From contig NZ_JAHWGH010000018.1 of NCBI RefSeq assembly GCF_019334305.1, positions 72,009 through 136,008 on the forward strand: DNA of 64,000 bases, in the 5' to 3' direction. Shown one piece after another: positions 9,291 through 20,351 of this stretch. How positions within the stretch are numbered: position 1 is the first letter of the stretch; each line of letters begins with the position of its first letter. The position numbers and the translations under genes are program-made. This DNA comes from Rossellomorea orangium (lineage in GTDB: Bacteria > Bacillota > Bacilli > Bacillales > Bacillaceae_B). The notes below the pieces were generated by a model that was not told where the DNA came from, did not search any database, and worked only from the letters and a program-made list of their open reading frames with translations.

Positions 9291-9386
9291 TTACATCATA
9301 TTCCGCCCCATGCAAAGTATCGCCTTTCTAATAATAGGCTTTGCATGAGACGCTCGGGACTCTGGTATGTTTGTATTCACTACCAT
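9291..9386 (-). CDS. Possible 31-codon leader peptide or small ORF
   Basis: A reading frame beginning MVVNTNIPESRASH follows a strong GGGAGGTG ribosome binding site and ends with TAA at 9291. It lies in the leader of the CD3324-family gene, and its middle spans the CATGCAAAG inverted repeat. It could be a regulatory small ORF, or the frame may be accidental and the hairpin the functional part. No homologue is known to me. Confidence 0.3.
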   Translation of the reverse strand: MVVNTNIPESRASHAKPIIRKAILCMGRNMM

Positions 9387-9509
9387 GTCACCACCTCCCT
9401 ATAAGAATATTTTCTTCTATTATAAGATAATTCCTGTTTCTAAGCATTATCTTACAAGGATACACTTTTATTTTTAAAAAATATTGAATTTAGAAGCACT
9501 CTAATATGG

Positions 9510-9515
9510 TATAAT
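9510..9515 (+). promoter_or_regulatory. Extended -10 promoter element for the GNAT gene
   Basis: TGG followed by TATAAT forms an extended -10 box about 30 bp before the ATG. No good -35 box was seen. Confidence 0.55.
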
Positions 9516-9545
9516 CTTCTAAATCTTACTAAGGAGTTGTTTAGC

Positions 9546-10091
9546 ATGTTTTCTTTTACCGTAGATCAAGAGATCTCGATCGAGCTATTTCAACAGCACC
9601 ATAAAAATGAGCTATACGAACTGATTGATTCAAACCGGGATCATCTTCGCAGATGGCTTCTATGGGTGGATAAACGGCAATCACCAGAGGACTTGGAGCC
9701 GATCATTCCAATATGGATTCGAAAATACGCAGATAACGATGGATTTGATGCCGGTATTCGGTATCAAGGAAGATTAGTCGGTATGATCGGGCTTCATTAT
9801 ATCGATTGGAAAAGCAGGAGTACAAGTATCGGATACCTTCTTTCCCGAGAGGCTGAAGGAAATGGGATCATCACCCGCGCCGTTTCCTCACTACTACACT
9901 ATCTATTTATCGAAATGGATTTAAACAGGGTGGAAATTCAATGTGCCATCAACAATAAGAAGAGCATGGGGATCCCGGAACGATTGGGATTCACAAAAGA
10001 AGGAATCACCCGGGATGGTCAATGGTTATATGATCATTATGAAGACATCTTGACATATAGTCTGTTGAAAAGGGATTGGAAGGCGTCTTGA
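9546..10091 (+). CDS. RimJ/RimL-type GNAT acetyltransferase
   Basis: This 181-residue GNAT protein resembles YdaF/RimL ribosomal-protein N-acetyltransferases. It has the typical W-bearing N-terminal segment (HLRRWLLWVD), the GYLLSREAEGNGI acetyl-CoA region (about 94-106) and the C-terminal ERLGFTKEG motif. The start is the ATG 9 bases after AAGGAG, not the upstream TTG that overlaps the site. It is monocistronic, ending at a bidirectional terminator. The acceptor is unknown. Confidence 0.8.
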   Translation: MFSFTVDQEISIELFQQHHKNELYELIDSNRDHLRRWLLWVDKRQSPEDLEPIIPIWIRKYADNDGFDAGIRYQGRLVGMIGLHYIDWKSRSTSIGYLLSREAEGNGIITRAVSSLLHYLFIEMDLNRVEIQCAINNKKSMGIPERLGFTKEGITRDGQWLYDHYEDILTYSLLKRDWKAS

Positions 10092-10107
10092 TAGATTACA
10101 TATTAAC

Positions 10108-10143
10108 AAACAACCAGCTTCTTCTAGTTAAAGCTGGTTGTTT
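10108..10143. terminator. Bidirectional terminator
   Basis: A hairpin with 11-bp arms AAACAACCAGC/GCTGGTTGTTT lies between the convergent GNAT and serine hydrolase genes. Confidence 0.85.
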
Positions 10144-10148
10144 AGTGT

Positions 10149-10841
10149 TCACCTTATACTGTACCCTTTATTGATGCACGTCTCTACCGCCTCTCCGATC
10201 TTCCTCATGAATTTCTCCAACTCAGTCCACTCGACTGAAGGATCCTGACAGTGAAGCAGTCCGATGACAATGAATTGCAAGTCATCTGTCTTTATGATCC
10301 CAATGTCATTACATACACCTTCTAATCCACCCGTCATGTGGAACCAAGGCAATGAAAAACGAAACCCATCTGGATCCTCCTGATTTTTCATTCCTTTAAG
10401 AATGGCCTCCCTGTGATCAGGTTTTGAGCTTTCGTGGAGTAAAAGATCCATCATTTGAAACAAACCCTTTGGAGTTCCGATATTATTCACTTTATCTCTA
10501 TTTTGGTCAGATACTTTACATTCAACATTTAAACGTGCAAGAGATTCATTCAGGTACTGTTCCGGGAGTTCCTCAATCAAATTCATGTAAGACTCGTTGC
10601 TATGTTCACAGACTGCTAAATACAGATCTTCGTTTACTACTGAATAGTTACTCCTTGAAACCAGTATGGAGGTAATCCATTTTGCAACGCTTGCCAATGG
10701 AAACCACTCATCCTCATTTATGGTAACCGTCTCCTTACTGTTCGTATCATACAGGTAAAAACCGAATAGCGTATTGGCTGGAACTTGTTCAGTGATTAGT
10801 CTCTTTAATTTCTCAGTCTCTCTAAGATTCAAACCATACAC
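10149..10841 (-). CDS. Cytosolic class A beta-lactamase-like serine hydrolase, degenerate
   Basis: This 230-residue protein has the class A beta-lactamase/penicillin-binding layout: SVAK at residues 51-54 (SxxK), SNE at 81-83 in place of SDN, and MTG (in FHMTGGLEG) in place of KTG. There is no signal peptide, so it should stay in the cytosol. Loss of the KTG lysine and the cytosolic location argue against a true lactamase. It starts 20 bases inside the upstream MBL-fold gene with its own GGAAGG site, implying translational coupling and a joint role. The substrate is unknown. Confidence 0.7.
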   Translation of the reverse strand: MYGLNLRETEKLKRLITEQVPANTLFGFYLYDTNSKETVTINEDEWFPLASVAKWITSILVSRSNYSVVNEDLYLAVCEHSNESYMNLIEELPEQYLNESLARLNVECKVSDQNRDKVNNIGTPKGLFQMMDLLLHESSKPDHREAILKGMKNQEDPDGFRFSLPWFHMTGGLEGVCNDIGIIKTDDLQFIVIGLLHCQDPSVEWTELEKFMRKIGEAVETCINKGYSIR

Positions 10842-11643
10842 CTTCCAAAGCCTTCACGTATCTCTCGGCAGATTTCTGCACTCTCTCATGGGCATTTTCC
10901 TTCACAACCCGGTGGAACGCATTATATAAACGGTCAAATTTCAAGTCTTTGACCACATCCGCCATCTCGCTCACTTTTCTCGCAGGTAGTGGGATAAGAT
11001 TTGGATAGCTGTACATGAAGCTTACCCATTCCCTGTCTGCGACAACCTGGATGATATCCCCTGTAAGGAGAATACCTTTGTTGTCGAAACCTTCCTTCCA
11101 TTGAAGTACGGCACCGCCTTTGAAGTGTCCGCCAAGGCGGTGAATGGAAAGACCATTATGCAATTGCAAGGAATCACCGGACCAATATACAATCCGTTCA
11201 CTTTCCCTCATCACCCACTCCCGGTCATCCTCGTGGATATAGATGGGAACGTCAAAAACTTCCGCCCATTCCACCTGTGTGGAATAATAATGGGGATGGG
11301 ACAATGCTATGGCGTCCAAACCTCCAAGTCTAGTAATTTCACTGATCGTCTCTTCGTCAAGATAAGAAATGCAGTCCCATAAAAGGTTGAACCCGTCTTC
11401 CTGAACAAGATAAGCTGTCTGGCCAATGGCGAATTCAGGTGTTGTCTTCACACTATATAATCCTGACTCCTCAAGTCTTATCGTATTCCGGAAAGAATCC
11501 CTCTTCATATTGTCCAGGGTGGTCCAGGTTTGACCAGCAGGACCTACGTACTGTCTTTCTTCTTCACAAATCAGGCAATGTTCAGGTACGTCCATTGATT
11601 CTTTGTACTGTACACCGCATGTATCACATATGTATCTCTGCAT
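10822..11643 (-). CDS. MBL-fold hydrolase with N-terminal rubredoxin-like zinc ribbon
   Basis: This 273-residue protein starts with a CDTCG...CLIC metal-binding ribbon (residues 6-26) and continues with a metallo-beta-lactamase fold. The usual HxHxDH motif is reduced to ALSHPHYYS (about 133-141), and a later LTGDIIQVV segment carries the bridging aspartate. The divergent motif may bind a single metal or prefer other ligands. It overlaps the downstream serine hydrolase by 20 bp. Start support is a run of G bases before the ATG. Confidence 0.75.
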   Translation of the reverse strand: MQRYICDTCGVQYKESMDVPEHCLICEEERQYVGPAGQTWTTLDNMKRDSFRNTIRLEESGLYSVKTTPEFAIGQTAYLVQEDGFNLLWDCISYLDEETISEITRLGGLDAIALSHPHYYSTQVEWAEVFDVPIYIHEDDREWVMRESERIVYWSGDSLQLHNGLSIHRLGGHFKGGAVLQWKEGFDNKGILLTGDIIQVVADREWVSFMYSYPNLIPLPARKVSEMADVVKDLKFDRLYNAFHRVVKENAHERVQKSAERYVKALEGVWFES

Positions 11644-11737
11644 ACAAAAACCCCCGGGTAAATTTATTAGTAGTACTTACTATCATTCTATCAAAATACC
11701 CCTCACTTGAAAATTTTTCCTCAACGAATGGACGCTG

Positions 11738-12304
11738 CTATTCTGCCGCAATCTTCCCATATACACACGTATCCGTTAACCGCTTTCCATCAACGGAAAG
11801 ATCTTCATTTCTCAGGGTCCCTTCCAATTCGTATCCGAGTCTTTCAGGTACGGCCCTGCTTTTATGATTTGTGGACTCACATCTTATTTCCACCCTTTTT
11901 CCACCGAGCTCGGTTAATGCAAATTCCGTTAATTTTCCGACTGCCTCTGCCATATAACCGTTGCCACTCATCTTTGTATCGATCCAATACCCGATTTCAA
12001 ATTTCGGAACACTCCAGTCGATGTTGTGAAATCCAGTTGATCCGACAAACTCATCGGTGTTTTTTAAAAATATCAGGTATCTCAGACTTTCTCTAGTAAG
12101 AAATTTCGCATGTGCTTCACGTGTGTTGGACTCGGTGTCTTCCACCTCCGGGTTACATAGGGCAAACCCCAGCCACGGCTGTAATTCAGACAAGGATGCT
12201 TTAATTGAAGCATTAACCGTACTGCCATCTCCAGGACGTGGCATTCTTAACGTTAATCTTTCAGTTTCAATCATTGTTGGTATATCCAGTAATACTGGGT
12301 TCAT
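11738..12304 (-). CDS. RimL-type GNAT acetyltransferase under T-box control
   Basis: This 188-residue GNAT protein has the ETERLTLRMPRPGD opening and the GYWIDTKMSGNGYMAEAVG acetyl-CoA region. The ATG (MNPVLL) follows AAGGGAG and lies 20-30 bases after a T-box terminator; the upstream in-frame extension runs into that terminator. T-box control means expression rises when one tRNA is uncharged, unusual for an acetyltransferase. RimL relatives can acetylate aminoacyl-nucleotide toxins, so a detoxification role is possible (inference). Confidence 0.8.
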   Translation of the reverse strand: MNPVLLDIPTMIETERLTLRMPRPGDGSTVNASIKASLSELQPWLGFALCNPEVEDTESNTREAHAKFLTRESLRYLIFLKNTDEFVGSTGFHNIDWSVPKFEIGYWIDTKMSGNGYMAEAVGKLTEFALTELGGKRVEIRCESTNHKSRAVPERLGYELEGTLRNEDLSVDGKRLTDTCVYGKIAAE

Positions 12305-12324
12305 TTCTAAACACTCCCTTAATA

Positions 12325-12611
12325 AAAAAATAAAAACCCCCGCTCTCAAGAAATGAATCTTGAGGACGAGAGTATCGTGGTACCACCTCAGTTTACCGGC
12401 ATGTCACCATACCGACCTTAACGGATAACGTGTATCCGGACCCTGTAACGGGAGTTCCCGTTGCAATGGCTGCCTGCAGCAGCTTCACGCACAGCTCCGA
12501 GCCTTTTATCATCATTACCGTGATGTCCCCTTTCCACCGTCAGGGCTCTCTGTTCATCACTTCTATAACAATGAATTTCTCTTCAACGCTTAATTGGTAA
12601 TATTTTAAATT
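12325..12611 (-). ncRNA. T-box leader upstream of the GNAT gene
   Basis: The conserved antiterminator motif GGTGGTACCACG lies at 12376-12387 (minus strand). It is followed by a terminator hairpin with CTCAAG/CTTGAG at its core and a T-run (12325-12372). Upstream are the stem I AGAGAG/GGTGG features and a GTGATG/CATCAC helix. The specifier codon lies just after CATCAC within GGTAATGATGAT and could not be assigned with confidence. Confidence 0.88.
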
Positions 12612-12617
12612 ATTGAA

Positions 12618-12647
12618 ATTATAAGGGAATGGTTCTCTTCCTGTCAA
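12618..12647 (-). promoter_or_regulatory. SigA promoter of the T-box/GNAT transcript
   Basis: TTGACA (12642-12647) and TATAAT (12618-12623) are separated by 18 bp on the minus strand, just before the T-box leader. Confidence 0.85.
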
Positions 12648-12698
12648 TACTCTATATTGGTCTATTCAATGATGGATTCATTTATTTCTTCTATTTAT

Positions 12699-13439
12699 TC
12701 AACTGTTCTTATGGGCACTCACGATAAGAAACGATGGCCTTCTTTCTTCATTTTTTAAACCAGGCATCAATTCAATGCCTTCAGGAGTCGGCAGGGGCTC
12801 AAGCAGTTTTTCCAATGTAAATCCCTGTTGTATCAAACCATTTACCAACGTTGGTATCGTGCGGTGGTACTTGATCACACCGTCCACATACCAATGCTGC
12901 TCCCGTTTCCCTTCATGCCGGTAGTGATCAAGTGCCCAGTGCAGCCGTTCCCCATCAGCATCTTCCCACCAATTCTTCATGTCTTTACGGGCAGTCACGA
13001 TGGGGTGCTCTATAGAGTATACCAACCTTCCACCCCGTACCAAAAAAGTGGCGAGCTTCTGAATGAGTGATTCGTAGTCTTCGATATAATGAAGTGCCAA
13101 TGAGCTAACAATCAATTCAAAGGGCTCTCCCGTAAATGACAGATCCTCTATGGGGCTGCATACGTATGTTATCTTTTTATCTGGATGATCTTTTAATGCT
13201 CGTGATATCATGTTTTGAGAAATATCCACCCCGACGACAGAAGATGCTCCTTTTTCAATACAGTATTTCGATAAACCTCCTGTCCCGCATCCGAGATCCA
13301 TTATTCGTTTTCCCGATAGGTCCTGAAGTTCTTCTTTCATGGCAGGCTGTTCAAGAAAATCATTATATGTTCGCCCTGATTCCCGCAGATTCATATACCC
13401 TTCAAAAAATACGGGATCATTATAAATGTTTTGTTTCAT
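12699..13439 (-). CDS. Class I SAM-dependent methyltransferase
   Basis: This 246-residue enzyme has the Rossmann motif I IMDLGCGTGGLSKYC (about residues 45-59), motif II VVGVDIS and the later LVSSLALHYIED segment. It resembles UbiE/YafE-type small-molecule methyltransferases, but the acceptor is unknown. AAGGATG precedes the ATG. The peptidase E gene ends 47 bp upstream, so the two may be co-transcribed. Confidence 0.8.
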   Translation of the reverse strand: MKQNIYNDPVFFEGYMNLRESGRTYNDFLEQPAMKEELQDLSGKRIMDLGCGTGGLSKYCIEKGASSVVGVDISQNMISRALKDHPDKKITYVCSPIEDLSFTGEPFELIVSSLALHYIEDYESLIQKLATFLVRGGRLVYSIEHPIVTARKDMKNWWEDADGERLHWALDHYRHEGKREQHWYVDGVIKYHRTIPTLVNGLIQQGFTLEKLLEPLPTPEGIELMPGLKNEERRPSFLIVSAHKNS

Positions 13440-13486
13440 TTTTCATCCTTCTTTCTCTACTGATCGTTTCTGAAGCACAACAGATC

Positions 13487-14185
13487 TTAATCAGGAAGGT
13501 TTACAGCGAGGAGGAAATCACCACCCGGCTCCAACGCTTCCTTGTTCATGGTTGAATCAAAAACAAAGGCAGGTTGAGTACCCAACACTTTGATTCTGCC
13601 ATTCTCAACTCGTAAGCCAGTCTCTTCACTCAGGGCTATGACAGGTTTACGATATGTATTTATGAACCGATGAATCAGAGGGTCCTGTTCGCCATCATAG
13701 TGACTCCATATAGAATAATCATCCAGATAAGATAAACCTCTTCTGCCCTTCAAGAGAACTGCATTTTCATCCATATGTTCACACGTTGAGATATCACTTC
13801 CCATTACAATGGCACCGGCACTCCCACCATAAATCAGTCCACCTTCCTCTTTGAAGGCGGTCAATAAAGTGTGAAATCCTTCCTGAAGAATGGAATGCAT
13901 CAAGTTGAACGTATTTCCACCGCCTATATAGACACCGGAAAACTCCTTAAGGTCCTTGAGTGACTTCCCTCTTAGATCCCCCCACATCGTTATGTCCGTT
14001 ATTCCAAACGGTGCGAATACACTATGCACCCATTGATAGCAATCCCCGTATGAAATTTGAGTAGGATCCATCGCTATCGGAAGATATAGCAACGGCTTTC
14101 CTCCGTCCAATTCACCTGCGAACACCCGATCGATCTCCCGCGTCTGCTCTTTATCCCCACCACCTGAAAGATACAATACACTCAA
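13487..14185 (-). CDS. Peptidase E-like S51 family protein
   Basis: This 232-residue protein has the family nucleophile motif YGGSAGAIVMG and the preceding VYIGGGNTFNL motif. Peptidase E cleaves N-terminal Asp-Xaa dipeptides; cyanophycinases are relatives. The TTG start (LSVLYLSGGGD) is chosen because AAGGGGG lies 7 bases upstream. A longer ATG-initiated frame would run through the 14206 repeat and lacks a site. The protein should be cytosolic. Confidence 0.8.
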   Translation of the reverse strand: MSVLYLSGGGDKEQTREIDRVFAGELDGGKPLLYLPIAMDPTQISYGDCYQWVHSVFAPFGITDITMWGDLRGKSLKDLKEFSGVYIGGGNTFNLMHSILQEGFHTLLTAFKEEGGLIYGGSAGAIVMGSDISTCEHMDENAVLLKGRRGLSYLDDYSIWSHYDGEQDPLIHRFINTYRKPVIALSEETGLRVENGRIKVLGTQPAFVFDSTMNKEALEPGGDFLLAVNLPD

Positions 14186-14205
14186 CTCATTTCCCCCTTC
14201 CCATT

Positions 14206-16109
<1,904 letters not shown>

Positions 16110-16153
16110 ATATTTTCCAAGCAGAGATTCAATCAATAATGCTTCCATAAAAA

Positions 16154-16184
16154 AAAGTCCTTGATCATTTTGATCAAGGACTTT
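16154..16184. terminator. Bidirectional terminator
   Basis: A 14-bp perfect hairpin AAAGTCCTTGATCA/TGATCAAGGACTTT with A and T flanks separates the convergent protease and SulP genes. Confidence 0.9.
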
Positions 16185-16195
16185 ACTGCTTTTAT

Positions 16196-17677
16196 TTAGT
16201 GATTTGCTGCTTTATCCATTCCACCCGGCTTCTTGTGGACAGCCAGCTTATCAATTAATTTATTACTTTCAGTATTCAATCCTATTAGATTGACTTTCAC
16301 ACCATTCTGATGGTATTTGATCATAATTTTATCGATCGCGCCAACCGCTGAATCATCCCAGAGATGAGCATGAGTCAAATCTAATGTCACTTCTTTGATA
16401 TCCTCTGTAAAATCAAAGCTTTCTACGAACTCGGTAACAGAAGCAAAGAATAATTGACCGGAAACCCGATATACCTTTTTGTGTGTTTCACCTGAAGCCA
16501 TCGTCGTAATGTTGACTTTAGATATTTTAGAAGCAAAGAATACGGCACTTAAAATAATTCCTACCAGTACACCTTTGGACAAGTCATGTGTCATTAATAC
16601 GGTTCCAACTGTTACTAACATAACGAGTGTATCGGTGAATGGGGTTTTGTGCAGGTTCTTTAAAGATGACCAATCAAATGTCCCGATCGATACCATGAAC
16701 ATGACACCAACCAGGGCAGCCATCGGAATCTGAACAAGGAAATCATTCAATACGAGTATCAGGACCATCAGGAATACCCCCGCGACTAGAGCGGAAAGTC
16801 TTCCTCTCCCCCCCGATTTCACGTTGATAACTGATTGTCCAATCATCGCACAGCCAGCCATCCCCCCAAAGAACCCGGAAACGATATTGGCAATCCCCTG
16901 GCCTCTTGCTTCTTTATTCTTATCACTTGTCGTATCCGTCATATCGTCTACGATAGAGGCAGTCAGAAGTGATTCTACCAAACCGACAATCGCGATCGAT
17001 AATGAATAAGGGAAAATGATTTGCAAAGTTTCAAATGTGAAAGGAATGTCAGGGATCAGAAATAGTGGCAGAGTCTGGGTTAATTCACCCATATCCCCGA
17101 CAGTCCGCACTCCACTCCCGGTCAGCACCGCGAAGACTGTCACGGCAATAATTGCAACCAGCGCAGAAGGCACAGCTTTGGTGAAGCGAGGCAAAATATA
17201 GATAATAGCAAGTGCCCCGGCAACCATGGCATACATCACCCAGGTTTCGCCAACGAAATGCGGTAATTGGGCAGAGAAAATCAGGATGGCTAAGGCGTTC
17301 ACGAATCCTACCATGACAGAACGTGGCACAAATTTCATCAACCGCCCTAACTTGAGGACACCCATGATAATCTGGATCACACCTGTCAATATCGTTGCTG
17401 CAAGCAGATATTGTAACCCATGATCAGCCACAAGAGTCGTCATCAACAACGCAGTTGCACCGGTTGCAGCAGAGATCATACCCGGACGTCCACCTACAAA
17501 CGCAATGACTACAGCAATACAGAATGAAGCGTATAACCCGATCATCGGATCTACCCCTGCAATAATGGAAAAGGCAATGGCCTCAGGAATCAAAGCCATG
17601 GCAACGACCAACCCTGAAAGGATATCCCCTTTCACATTTCCAAACCATTCATATTTTATTTTTTCACTAATATTCAT
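16196..17677 (-). CDS. SulP-family anion transporter with STAS domain
   Basis: This 493-residue membrane protein has about 12-14 membrane segments and the SulP signature region [22 protein letters not shown] (residues 28-49, quoted in part). A C-terminal cytosolic STAS domain runs from about residue 395 ([20 protein letters not shown]). Substrates in the family include sulfate, bicarbonate and other anions; sequence alone does not decide. It is divergent from a universal stress protein gene, a pairing that suggests shared stress or pH control. Confidence 0.88.
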   Translation of the reverse strand: MNISEKIKYEWFGNVKGDILSGLVVAMALIPEAIAFSIIAGVDPMIGLYASFCIAVVIAFVGGRPGMISAATGATALLMTTLVADHGLQYLLAATILTGVIQIIMGVLKLGRLMKFVPRSVMVGFVNALAILIFSAQLPHFVGETWVMYAMVAGALAIIYILPRFTKAVPSALVAIIAVTVFAVLTGSGVRTVGDMGELTQTLPLFLIPDIPFTFETLQIIFPYSLSIAIVGLVESLLTASIVDDMTDTTSDKNKEARGQGIANIVSGFFGGMAGCAMIGQSVINVKSGGRGRLSALVAGVFLMVLILVLNDFLVQIPMAALVGVMFMVSIGTFDWSSLKNLHKTPFTDTLVMLVTVGTVLMTHDLSKGVLVGIILSAVFFASKISKVNITTMASGETHKKVYRVSGQLFFASVTEFVESFDFTEDIKEVTLDLTHAHLWDDSAVGAIDKIMIKYHQNGVKVNLIGLNTESNKLIDKLAVHKKPGGMDKAANH

Positions 17678-17946
17678 AATGCACCTCTTTCAATTATATT
17701 ATGACTTTCAACTCTCATGAAAGTCGGGGCCGTTTAACACAAGGCACATTATATAATGGATGTTTGCATTTGTGAAACCTCAAAGAAAGCGCAAACACCA
17801 AATGTTTCCTTTCTATTACGTCAATTTACGCCTTATTTCTACCCTATTTCAATAACTTGTAAAAAATATCTTCAGTTCATTAGAGGAATATGGAGAATAA
17901 ACTAGAACTAAATACTAAACGCTTTCATGAAATGAGGGAGATTGTA

Positions 17947-18363
17947 ATGTTCAAAAATATCCTACTCGCAACAGACGGGTCCGAACATTCATTAAGGGCA
18001 GGAGAGAAGGCAATTGCTCTCGCTGCTTGCCATGAAGGCTCCAAGATCGATATCGTATATGTCATAGATGGGAAACAATCAAAAGAGGATGTTCTTAAGT
18101 CTTGGGGATTTGATGCAGGTGACAAGCGGAAGCAAAAGCTTCAAATTCTTGAACAAAAAGCGAAACATCAGGGGATACTCTATGAAATCATCTTCCTGCA
18201 TGGGGAACCGGGACCGTCCATCGTTGAGTATGCGAATAAACATGAATTTGACGCAGTGGTCATTGGCAGCCGGGGATTGAACACCTTTCAGGAAATGGTA
18301 CTTGGAAGTGTCAGCCATAAAGTGGCCAAAAGGGCAAAATGTCCCGTTATGATCGTAAAGTAG
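17947..18363 (+). CDS. Universal stress protein (UspA family)
   Basis: This 138-residue single-domain Usp protein starts MFKNILLATDGSEHS and ends with the nucleotide-binding motif VIGSRGLNTFQEMVLGSVSHKV (G-2x-G-9x-GS type), so it probably binds ATP. The ATG is chosen for the GAGGGAGA site upstream; an in-frame ATG 19 codons earlier has none. It is transcribed divergently from the SulP transporter and ends in a strong terminator. Confidence 0.9.
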   Translation: MFKNILLATDGSEHSLRAGEKAIALAACHEGSKIDIVYVIDGKQSKEDVLKSWGFDAGDKRKQKLQILEQKAKHQGILYEIIFLHGEPGPSIVEYANKHEFDAVVIGSRGLNTFQEMVLGSVSHKVAKRAKCPVMIVK

Positions 18364-18364
18364 T

Positions 18365-18395
18365 AAAAAGACTTCCGTAAGGGAAGTCTTTTTTT
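18365..18395 (+). terminator. Terminator of the universal stress gene
   Basis: The hairpin AAAAAGACTTCC/GGAAGTCTTTTT with a T-run directly follows the stop codon and can also serve the convergent esterase gene. Confidence 0.88.
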
Positions 18396-19161
18396 AACCC
18401 TTGAACAAATAATCAAAGATCATCGGAACTCTTTCTCTCCATGCATTTTCGTTATGTACTGCCCCCTCAACAATTTCAAAACGGCAGTCCTGAACTTTAT
18501 CCTTAAGTATTCTATAGACGTACCTGCTTGAATCAATATAGGTCAAATCATCGATGCTTTCTGTATTTTCCTTTGTTCCAATATCCATGTAAAAACGTTC
18601 TACTGTTGATAGATCGCTTTCCTTAATAAAGTCTTCGATTTCATTTTGATTGAACCAAAATGCAGATGAAATAGAAGCGACTCTTCTGAAAATATGAGGG
18701 TATTTACATGCAGCATATGTAGTGATCAGTCCACCCATTGAACTACCTGCCATGCTGGTTTGTTCAGGATGGGTTCGATATTTTTCATCCATCATGGGCT
18801 TTAACTCATTTACAATGAATTCTATATATTCTTTACCCTCTCCACCAATCGACGTCCGATCGGTAGTAAATACATCCGTCATCGCCGTGCTTTTCCAGGG
18901 ACCGTATTCATCCAGCCTGTTTAATCCTTCATTGCAGTCGATTCCCACCACGATGAGATCCAGCTTTTCTTTTTCAATATATTCACCAATTCTCCATGCC
19001 ATCCCGTACCCTGCATCTTCATCAATGTAAAGATTTTGTCCATCATGCATATACAGTACCGGGTACCTTGCTGCCGTTTCATGATAATCTCCCGGTAAAT
19101 AAACGCGAACGGTCCTTTTTCGATTCAAAGGGGTCATAGTGACTTCAAAATGCTCATACAT
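18394..19161 (-). CDS. Esterase D-type alpha/beta hydrolase
   Basis: This 255-residue protein matches the putative esterase (Esterase_phd/YbbA-YieL) family. The YMHDGQN motif is near residue 37 and the nucleophile motif AGSSMGGL near 143. The acid is probably in DIGTKENTES and the histidine in EGAVHNENAW. There is no signal peptide. Relatives hydrolyse siderophore or acyl esters; the substrate is unknown here. GGAGG precedes the ATG. Confidence 0.82.
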   Translation of the reverse strand: MYEHFEVTMTPLNRKRTVRVYLPGDYHETAARYPVLYMHDGQNLYIDEDAGYGMAWRIGEYIEKEKLDLIVVGIDCNEGLNRLDEYGPWKSTAMTDVFTTDRTSIGGEGKEYIEFIVNELKPMMDEKYRTHPEQTSMAGSSMGGLITTYAACKYPHIFRRVASISSAFWFNQNEIEDFIKESDLSTVERFYMDIGTKENTESIDDLTYIDSSRYVYRILKDKVQDCRFEIVEGAVHNENAWRERVPMIFDYLFKG

Positions 19162-19257
19162 CAGGTTGGTTCCTCCAAGGTTTTTTATGTTTAGTGTAGC
19201 ATGAAAAGTGTTGGAAAGGCTTTAGTTGATAGAGAAAATTTCATATATACTGAAGAG

Positions 19258-19296
19258 GTAAAAAGGTGCACATCCTTTAAGGAAATGCACCTTTAC
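19258..19296. terminator. Terminator of the M14 peptidase gene
   Basis: A hairpin with arms GTAAAAAGGTGCA/TGCACCTTTAC lies between the esterase start region and the M14 peptidase stop. Confidence 0.8.
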
Positions 19297-19304
19297 ACTC
19301 AGCT

Positions 19305-20351
19305 TCATTCGCTTTCGCTTCTATTATAAGAACTCTCCGGCAGTGTATCCCAGAATGATGTATCCGCTTCTTCAATGGAACCATCAGCAATCGCCTTTGC
19401 CGTTGCGTCCAAACTTATCACTGCTTGCTTTATCAGATATCCATTGCTCTTTTGTCCAAGGACATAATCTTCTCTATAATGATCGGCCATCCCCCTCATT
19501 TCAAATAGAAGTGTTGCAATCCCATACTCGACAGCAAGGCCATTCCGGCTTATTGTAGGAGCTGAGCCGCCGATGTATTTTGACAGGATACCGAACCCGC
19601 GGGCCTCAACTGTGTTGTACAGGACAGCACCAAGCTGCTTTGATTTTTCTACCACTTCTGGATCTACATTCTCATTGGTTGGGTATAAAATGGACCCTGA
19701 GACAAGTTCATCAGTGTCACCAAGAGTGGTTTCTGCTCCTTGATGATGAAGATCAATCATATAGTCAGGCTTATATTTCTGAAGTACGTTTTCATGAAGG
19801 GCCTTCGTTTCTGGTTGATTACGATCCACATGATCGCGATTCAAGTCCACTTCATTTGCATTGTATCTTGTGTGGGTTCCTGCCACATAATCATCCAGTG
19901 AGAAATCAACGTCTCCTTCTGCCCCATCGACATTCAAACGTGGAGCAACGAGTATGTTCACGTTCTCAAGCATTTCTTTCACTTCTTTAGAGTTTGAAGT
20001 AAGATGCTTGATGAATTGAAGTGCCCCTTCAGTCGTCAAGGCTTCATTACCATGTTGCTGGGTCAAATAAAGAACAGTGGGATTTTCTTCATTGTGTCCG
20101 AATTTCGCAAGATAAAGCTCTCTTCCTTTAACAGACTGACCGTAAACTTCTAAAGTCAGTGCATCTGATTTATGATCAAGATGTTGAAGCATGCTCACCA
20201 TTTCTTCATAGTTATGGAGACGCTCGTTCTTAATGGTCTCATTCCCCTTGTAATCCGGTCCATCTGCCAAAACGTTCACGCCAGGGGTCGAAAAGGCGAT
20301 TCCTGAAGCTAATAGAGCACTTGAAAGAGTTCCAATCATTAATTTCTTCAC
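19305..20351 (-). CDS. Secreted M14-family zinc carboxypeptidase
   Basis: This 348-residue protein starts with a signal peptide (VKKLMIGTLSSALLASGIAF) from a GTG preceded by GAGGAGG at 9 bases. Zinc ligands are the H and E of QQHGNEA and a histidine of DLHHQGAE. The catalytic glutamate is near ATLLFEMRGM. Members trim C-terminal residues or cell-wall peptides; an extracellular role is expected. The gene is monocistronic. An in-frame upstream ATG lacks a site and would bury the signal peptide. Confidence 0.85.
   Translation of the reverse strand: MKKLMIGTLSSALLASGIAFSTPGVNVLADGPDYKGNETIKNERLHNYEEMVSMLQHLDHKSDALTLEVYGQSVKGRELYLAKFGHNEENPTVLYLTQQHGNEALTTEGALQFIKHLTSNSKEVKEMLENVNILVAPRLNVDGAEGDVDFSLDDYVAGTHTRYNANEVDLNRDHVDRNQPETKALHENVLQKYKPDYMIDLHHQGAETTLGDTDELVSGSILYPTNENVDPEVVEKSKQLGAVLYNTVEARGFGILSKYIGGSAPTISRNGLAVEYGIATLLFEMRGMADHYREDYVLGQKSNGYLIKQAVISLDATAKAIADGSIEEADTSFWDTLPESSYNRSESE

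Larger units (their letters stand above)
9211..9545. other. 335-bp divergent intergenic region
   Basis: The region separates the minus-strand CD3324 gene from the plus-strand GNAT gene. It contains a 9-bp inverted repeat CATGCAAAG/CTTTGCATG around a 21-base loop, a tiny minus-strand reading frame (9291-9386) and the extended -10 box of the GNAT gene at 9510-9515. Confidence 0.55.
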
